Assembly (NCBI GenBank): GCA_964652155.1
Contig: CAZZBK010000004.1
Coordinates: 1 to 64,000 of the forward strand
From: CAZZBK01 sp964652155
GTDB lineage: Bacteria > Planctomycetota > Planctomycetia > Pirellulales > PNKZ01
DNA length: 64,000 nucleotides
Direction of reading: 5' to 3'
Made by a program: the position numbers and the translations under genes. The notes under the pieces were generated by a model. The model did not search any database. It had not been told where the DNA came from and saw only the letters and a program-made list of their open reading frames with translations. Shown piece after piece: positions 60,299-64,000 of this stretch (its first letter is position 1; every line of letters starts with the position of its first letter).

Positions 60299-61909
60299 AT
60301 GCCCCTGCGCGTCTCAAATGTTCGCGTCAGCGTCGACGAGCCGGAGCATGCCCTCTTGGGACGATTGGCGCGGGCCCTCGATCTGAGGCCACTCGACATC
60401 GCGCGCTGGCGCATTCTGCGCAAGAGCCTCGACGCCCGGGACAAACGGGATCTGGCGTTCGTTTACTCGGCCGAGGTGGTCACCCATGCCGACGAAGCTC
60501 AACTGCTCCGCCAGAATCGAGCACGGCGCGGCGGCGTGACGGTCGAACCTTACAGCGAGCCCGAGTTCGAGATGCCCCAGGTCGGCAGCGAGCCGCTCCG
60601 CGAGCGGCCGGTGATCGTCGGCTCGGGCCCGGCCGGCTTGGTGGCGGCCTATTTTCTCGCCCAGGCCGGTTATCGCCCGCTGGTCCTGGAACGCGGCCGG
60701 AGCGTTCGCGACCGGATCGCCGACGTCAAAGCCCTCGAGGCCGGCGGGCCCATCGACCCCGAAAGCAATTACCTCTTCGGCGAAGGGGGAGCCGGCACCT
60801 TCAGCGACGGAAAACTCACCTGTCGCCTGTCGGGCGTCGAGGTGCGGCGGGTCCTCGAACTGTTCGCCGCGAGCAAAGGCAAGCCGTCGATCATGTACGA
60901 ACATCGTCCGCACCTGGGGAGCAACCGTCTGCCGGCGGTCGTCAAGGCGCTCAGGCAACAGGTCGAGGCGCTCGGCGGCGAGATCCGCTTTCAATGCCGC
61001 GCCGAAGATGTCGATCTGGCCGACGGACAGGTGCGCGGGCTCGTCACCTCGAGCGGGTACATCTCGGCCGGGGCGATCATCTTGGCGATCGGGCACAGCG
61101 CCCGCGACACGATCGAGATGCTCCTGCGACGCGGCGTGCCGATGGTCGCCAAGCCGTTTCAGATGGGCGTCCGCATCGAGCAACCTCAGGAGCAAGTCAA
61201 TCGCGTGCAGTATGGCGAGCGGCATCGGGAAGAGCAGCTCGGAGCAGCCGACTACACGCTCGTCGCCCACGGCGCACTCGATTTGTTCACGTTCTGCATG
61301 TGCGCCGGCGGACAGGTGATCCCCAGCGTCTCGGAGAGCGGCTACTTCTCGACCAACGGCATGAGTCTGTCGAAGCGCAGCAGCCCGTTTGCCAACAGTG
61401 GCTTGATGGTCACGCTCACGCCCGAACACTTCGGCACGCACCATGTCTTGGCCGGCATGATGTTGCAGCGCGACTTCGAGCAACGGGCCTACCGGGTCGT
61501 GACCGAGGCGTATCGCTGCCCGATCCAATGGGCCCAGGACTTTTTGAACCGGCGGCTCTCGTCGGGCCTGATCCCGTCGAGTTATCAGCGGGGCGTTGTG
61601 TCGACGCAGCTGGTCGACTTGTTGCCGCCCGCGATTGTCGCGGCGCTCGACACGGGCTTGCCGCTCATGGATCGTCGCTGGCGAGGTGAGTTCCTGCGCA
61701 ACGCGACGCTCGTGGGTCCCGAGGCCCGCGGCAGCTCACCCATCCGCTTGCCACGCGACCCGAAAACGCTTGAGAGCCCAGGGATCGCGGGCCTGTATCC
61801 GATCGGCGAGGGGGCCGGCTATGCGGGCGGCATCGTTAGCGCCGCCGTCGACGGACTGCGCGCCGCCTCGGCCCTCATTCGCAAGTACGCTCCTTTGGAA
61901 CCTCGTTGA
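60299..61909 (+). CDS. FAD-dependent oxidoreductase (COG2509 type)
   Basis: A 536-residue flavoprotein of uncertain substrate, related to the uncharacterised FAD-dependent dehydrogenases of COG2509. It has the dinucleotide-binding VIVGSGPAGLVAAYFLAQAGYRPLVLERG (about 103-131), NYLFGEGGAGTFSDGKLTCR, AIILAIGHSARDTIEML, MVAKPFQMGVRIEQPQEQVNR and a final GLYPIGEGAGYAGGIVSAAVDGLRAA. ATG 60299 is chosen because it opens the N-terminal domain seen in relatives. Divergent from rex and possibly controlled by it. Confidence 0.88.
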   Translation: MPLRVSNVRVSVDEPEHALLGRLARALDLRPLDIARWRILRKSLDARDKRDLAFVYSAEVVTHADEAQLLRQNRARRGGVTVEPYSEPEFEMPQVGSEPLRERPVIVGSGPAGLVAAYFLAQAGYRPLVLERGRSVRDRIADVKALEAGGPIDPESNYLFGEGGAGTFSDGKLTCRLSGVEVRRVLELFAASKGKPSIMYEHRPHLGSNRLPAVVKALRQQVEALGGEIRFQCRAEDVDLADGQVRGLVTSSGYISAGAIILAIGHSARDTIEMLLRRGVPMVAKPFQMGVRIEQPQEQVNRVQYGERHREEQLGAADYTLVAHGALDLFTFCMCAGGQVIPSVSESGYFSTNGMSLSKRSSPFANSGLMVTLTPEHFGTHHVLAGMMLQRDFEQRAYRVVTEAYRCPIQWAQDFLNRRLSSGLIPSSYQRGVVSTQLVDLLPPAIVAALDTGLPLMDRRWRGEFLRNATLVGPEARGSSPIRLPRDPKTLESPGIAGLYPIGEGAGYAGGIVSAAVDGLRAASALIRKYAPLEPR

Positions 61910-61923
61910 GGCAATCGCCACGC

Positions 61924-63813
61924 ATGTTGCTGCTGAACGTTGTTAATATCGTCAAACGTTTTGGACCCGACCCGATCCTCGATGGCGTGTCGTTCGAGGT
62001 GCGCAAGGGGGAGAAGTTCGGGCTGGTCGGGCCCAACGGGGCAGGCAAGTCGACGCTGCTCAAAATCCTCGCCGGTCAACTTGAGCACGACGCGGGGAGC
62101 ATCGAACTGCATTCCTCGGTGCGAATGGGCTACCTCGAGCAGCAACCCGAGTTCGACGCCGAGCGCACCCTCTGGCAAGAAGCCTACAGCGCGCTCGACG
62201 AGTTGGTCGAACTCGCTCACGAGGCGGAACGGGTCGCGGCCGCGCTCAGCAAGGCGACCGACGATGACGAGCATCGCCGGCTCGCCAAACAGTTCGATCG
62301 CTTGCAACACGAACTACACCATCGCAACGCCTATCATCTCGATCACAAGGTCGAGCGCGTGCTCGATGGCCTCGGCTTTCCACGCTCCCTCTACGAACAA
62401 AGTCTGCGGGTGCTCAGCGGCGGCCAGCAAAACCGGCTGCTGCTGGCCAAGTTGCTGCTGCAAGATCCCGATCTACTGCTGCTCGACGAGCCGTCGAACC
62501 ATTTGGACATCGAGGCCACCGAGTGGCTGGAGAATTACCTCGCCGAGAGCGAGCAGGCGCTCGTGGTCGTGAGCCACGATCGGTATTTTCTCGACAAGGT
62601 CACCAACGGCACGCTCGAACTGTATCAGGCCGAGATCGACGAGTACCCGGGCAATTTCTCGGCGTATTGGCAGCAAAAGGCCGAGCGGAACAAGGTGGCG
62701 GCGCGGACCTTCGAGCGGCAACAGGAAATGATCGCCAAGACCGAAGACTTTATTCGTCGCAATCATTACGGGCAAAAGAGCGCGCAGGCCAAAGATCGCG
62801 AGAAGAAACTCGATCGGATCGAGCGTGTGAAACCGCCGCGCGATATTGTCGGCCCGGTGATGGGCTTTCCCCCCTCTGAGCGCAGCGGCGATTTGACCAT
62901 CCGCATCGAAGGGGTCAGCAAGGCGTACGATCGGCCGTTGTTCAAGCAGTTGTCGTTTGATGTGCTGCGCGGCGAGCGCTGGGGCATCTTGGGACCCAAT
63001 GGCACCGGCAAGACGACCTTGCTCCGCTGTCTCGTCGGACAGGTGCAAGCCGACGCGGGCAAAGTCATGTTCGGCTCGCAAGTCAAAATCGGCTATTACG
63101 ACCAGATGCTCTCGGGCCTCGACGACGAGTTGCCTGTCGTCGAAGCCGTGCGCCCCAAGGGCAAAGAGTTCACCGAGCCCGAGCGGCGCGGGCTGCTCGC
63201 CCGATTCGGGCTCACGGGCGAGGCGGTGTTCCAGAAGGTCAAGAGCCTCAGTGGCGGCGAGCGGAGCCGCGCCTCGCTCGCGCAACTCTCGGCCTCGGAT
63301 TGCAATCTGCTCCTGCTCGACGAACCGACCAATCATTTGGACCTCTGGGCTTGCGACTCGCTGGAACGTTCGCTGGTCGAGTTCGACGGCACGCTCGTGT
63401 TCGTCAGTCACGATCGGTATTTTCTCAATCGAGTCGCCGATCATCTGCTGGTCGTCGAGCCCAACGGCTTTCGTGTGATCGAAGGGAATTACGAGACCTA
63501 TCTGTATCAGCAGCAGGCCCGCCGCGCCGAACCGGACAAGACCGCCGAGAAGTCCGCGGCCAAAAAGCCGGTCGAGACCAACAAGTCGGACCGGCGTAAG
63601 CGCAAGTTCCCGTATCGCAAGGTGGCCGAGATCGAAGCCGAGATTGCGGAGCGCGAGTCGAAGGTCGAATCGCACCACGCCGCGCTGGCCGACCCCGACG
63701 TATTACGCGACGGCCGCCGGGTCAAGGAGGTCCAAGCGAGCATCGAGGCCGAGCAAGCCGCCCTGCGGTCGCTGTACGAGCACTGGGAGGAAGCCTGCGA
63801 GATGAACGGCTAG
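61924..63813 (+). CDS. ABC-F family ATPase (Uup-like)
   Basis: A 629-residue soluble protein with two ABC ATPase domains and no membrane segments, so ABC-F, which act on the ribosome. Walker A motifs are GPNGAGKSTLLKILAG (about 36-51) and GPNGTGKTTLLRCLVG; signatures are LSGGQQNRLLLAK and LSGGERSRASLAQ; both Walker B regions end LLLLDEPSNHLD / LLLLDEPTNHLD. The linker PtIM region lies between, and a C-terminal coiled coil (KVAEIEAEIAERESKVESHHAALADPDV) points to the Uup group. ATG 61924 is preferred over 61906. Confidence 0.92.
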   Translation: MLLLNVVNIVKRFGPDPILDGVSFEVRKGEKFGLVGPNGAGKSTLLKILAGQLEHDAGSIELHSSVRMGYLEQQPEFDAERTLWQEAYSALDELVELAHEAERVAAALSKATDDDEHRRLAKQFDRLQHELHHRNAYHLDHKVERVLDGLGFPRSLYEQSLRVLSGGQQNRLLLAKLLLQDPDLLLLDEPSNHLDIEATEWLENYLAESEQALVVVSHDRYFLDKVTNGTLELYQAEIDEYPGNFSAYWQQKAERNKVAARTFERQQEMIAKTEDFIRRNHYGQKSAQAKDREKKLDRIERVKPPRDIVGPVMGFPPSERSGDLTIRIEGVSKAYDRPLFKQLSFDVLRGERWGILGPNGTGKTTLLRCLVGQVQADAGKVMFGSQVKIGYYDQMLSGLDDELPVVEAVRPKGKEFTEPERRGLLARFGLTGEAVFQKVKSLSGGERSRASLAQLSASDCNLLLLDEPTNHLDLWACDSLERSLVEFDGTLVFVSHDRYFLNRVADHLLVVEPNGFRVIEGNYETYLYQQQARRAEPDKTAEKSAAKKPVETNKSDRRKRKFPYRKVAEIEAEIAERESKVESHHAALADPDVLRDGRRVKEVQASIEAEQAALRSLYEHWEEACEMNG

Positions 63814-63821
63814 TAAATGAT

Positions 63822-63906
63822 GAGTGATGAATGCAGAATGATGAATGCGGACAGCATCCGTGACCGCGTTCTTCCATTCATCATTCCGCATTCATCATTC
63901 ATCACT
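63822..63906. repeat. AT-rich inverted repeat before the last gene
   Basis: AGTGATGAATGCAGAATGAT (from 63823) is mirrored by ATCATTCCGCATTCATCATT leading to CATCACT (to 63906), with one mismatch and a 7-nt insertion in one arm. The element ends 4 nt before the next start codon and could hide the ribosome site in a long hairpin. A similar composition is seen at 59323-59420. Confidence 0.65.
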
Positions 63907-63910
63907 TCCC

Positions 63911-64000
63911 ATGATCCCTCCCGATGCCATTGCCGATCTGGTCGCCCAGGCGATTCCGAATGACGAACGAGTTTGGGTTCCACAGGCCGAACGGGTCTGG
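63911..64000 (+). CDS. Probable cupin (dihydroxyacetophenone dioxygenase-like), truncated at window end
   Basis: Thirty codons are visible (MIPPDAIADLVAQAIPND, then ERVWVPQAERVW). The ERVWVPQAERVW stretch recalls the N-terminus of ChrR-like cupins annotated as 2,4'-dihydroxyacetophenone dioxygenase-family proteins. The metal-binding part lies beyond the window. Confidence 0.4.
   Translation, partial: MIPPDAIADLVAQAIPNDERVWVPQAERVW

Noticed and set aside
1..64000. tRNA or rRNA genes
   Set aside because: Intergenic stretches were read for T-loop and acceptor-stem patterns and for rRNA-like sequence; none was convincing.

Overview
The window looks like a chromosome segment of a planctomycete, most likely of the Pirellulales type. 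This rests on high GC, two Tat-exported DUF1501 proteins, DUF1080 and DUF3500 proteins, several Gfo/Idh/MocA oxidoreductases, a type II secretion/type IV pilus cluster with unusual pseudopilins, and a HisA-like protein of the COG1411 type linked to tetrahydromethanopterin chemistry. Taxonomy is inferred from gene families, not from a marker rRNA. Four runs of exactly 100 N (5356-5455, 13327-13426, 33399-33498, 57900-57999) look like scaffold gaps of unknown length, so genes touching them are partial.

Layout. 0.2-6 kb: exported proteins (DUF1501, a three-domain RidA-like protein, M19 dipeptidase, sialidase) and a partial RidA. 6-14.5 kb: housekeeping genes (Sua5/TsaC, Der), an AT-rich PIN toxin-antitoxin island, a COG1411 protein, DUF1080, a PSP1/RicT-like protein overlapping a DUF3754 membrane protein, and a fatty acid desaturase. 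14.5-20.6 kb: two decayed toxin-antitoxin loci around Gfo/Idh, DUF1501 and sugar isomerase genes. 20.9-25.7 kb: a DUF11 surface protein, infA and a secreted protein. 25.7-31.3 kb: a SpsF / PseG-GNAT / NeuB-type nonulosonic acid run, a degenerate GGDEF protein and a GT4 glycosyltransferase carrying an in-frame repeat insertion. 31.3-39.7 kb: a DinG-like helicase, three tandem zinc-ribbon membrane paralogs, a hypothetical-thiS-thiG operon and a Gfo/Idh gene. 40.4-52.7 kb: five pseudopilins, a GspL-like protein with inserted MshEN-like motifs, a GspM/PilO-like protein, PilT, GspE, GspF and a PilP/GspC-like protein; no secretin or prepilin peptidase is present. 52.7-64 kb: uvrA, DAHP synthase, DUF3500, a partial exported beta-propeller-like protein, rex, a COG2509 flavoprotein, an ABC-F ATPase and the start of a probable cupin.

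The most striking non-genic signal is a set of dispersed palindromic elements. One family (2990-3082, 39822-39914, single unit 39754-39783) has 17-bp inverted ends that each also fold into their own hairpin, with paired compensatory base changes between copies. A second doublet sits in-frame inside the GT4 gene and is flanked by a perfect 21-bp direct repeat. Both have units starting with a GGGTRG-like head before a hairpin, which resembles REP/BIME elements mobilised by RAYT-type Y1 transposases. Other palindromes lie between thiS and thiG, between gspE and gspF, and in several intergenic regions.
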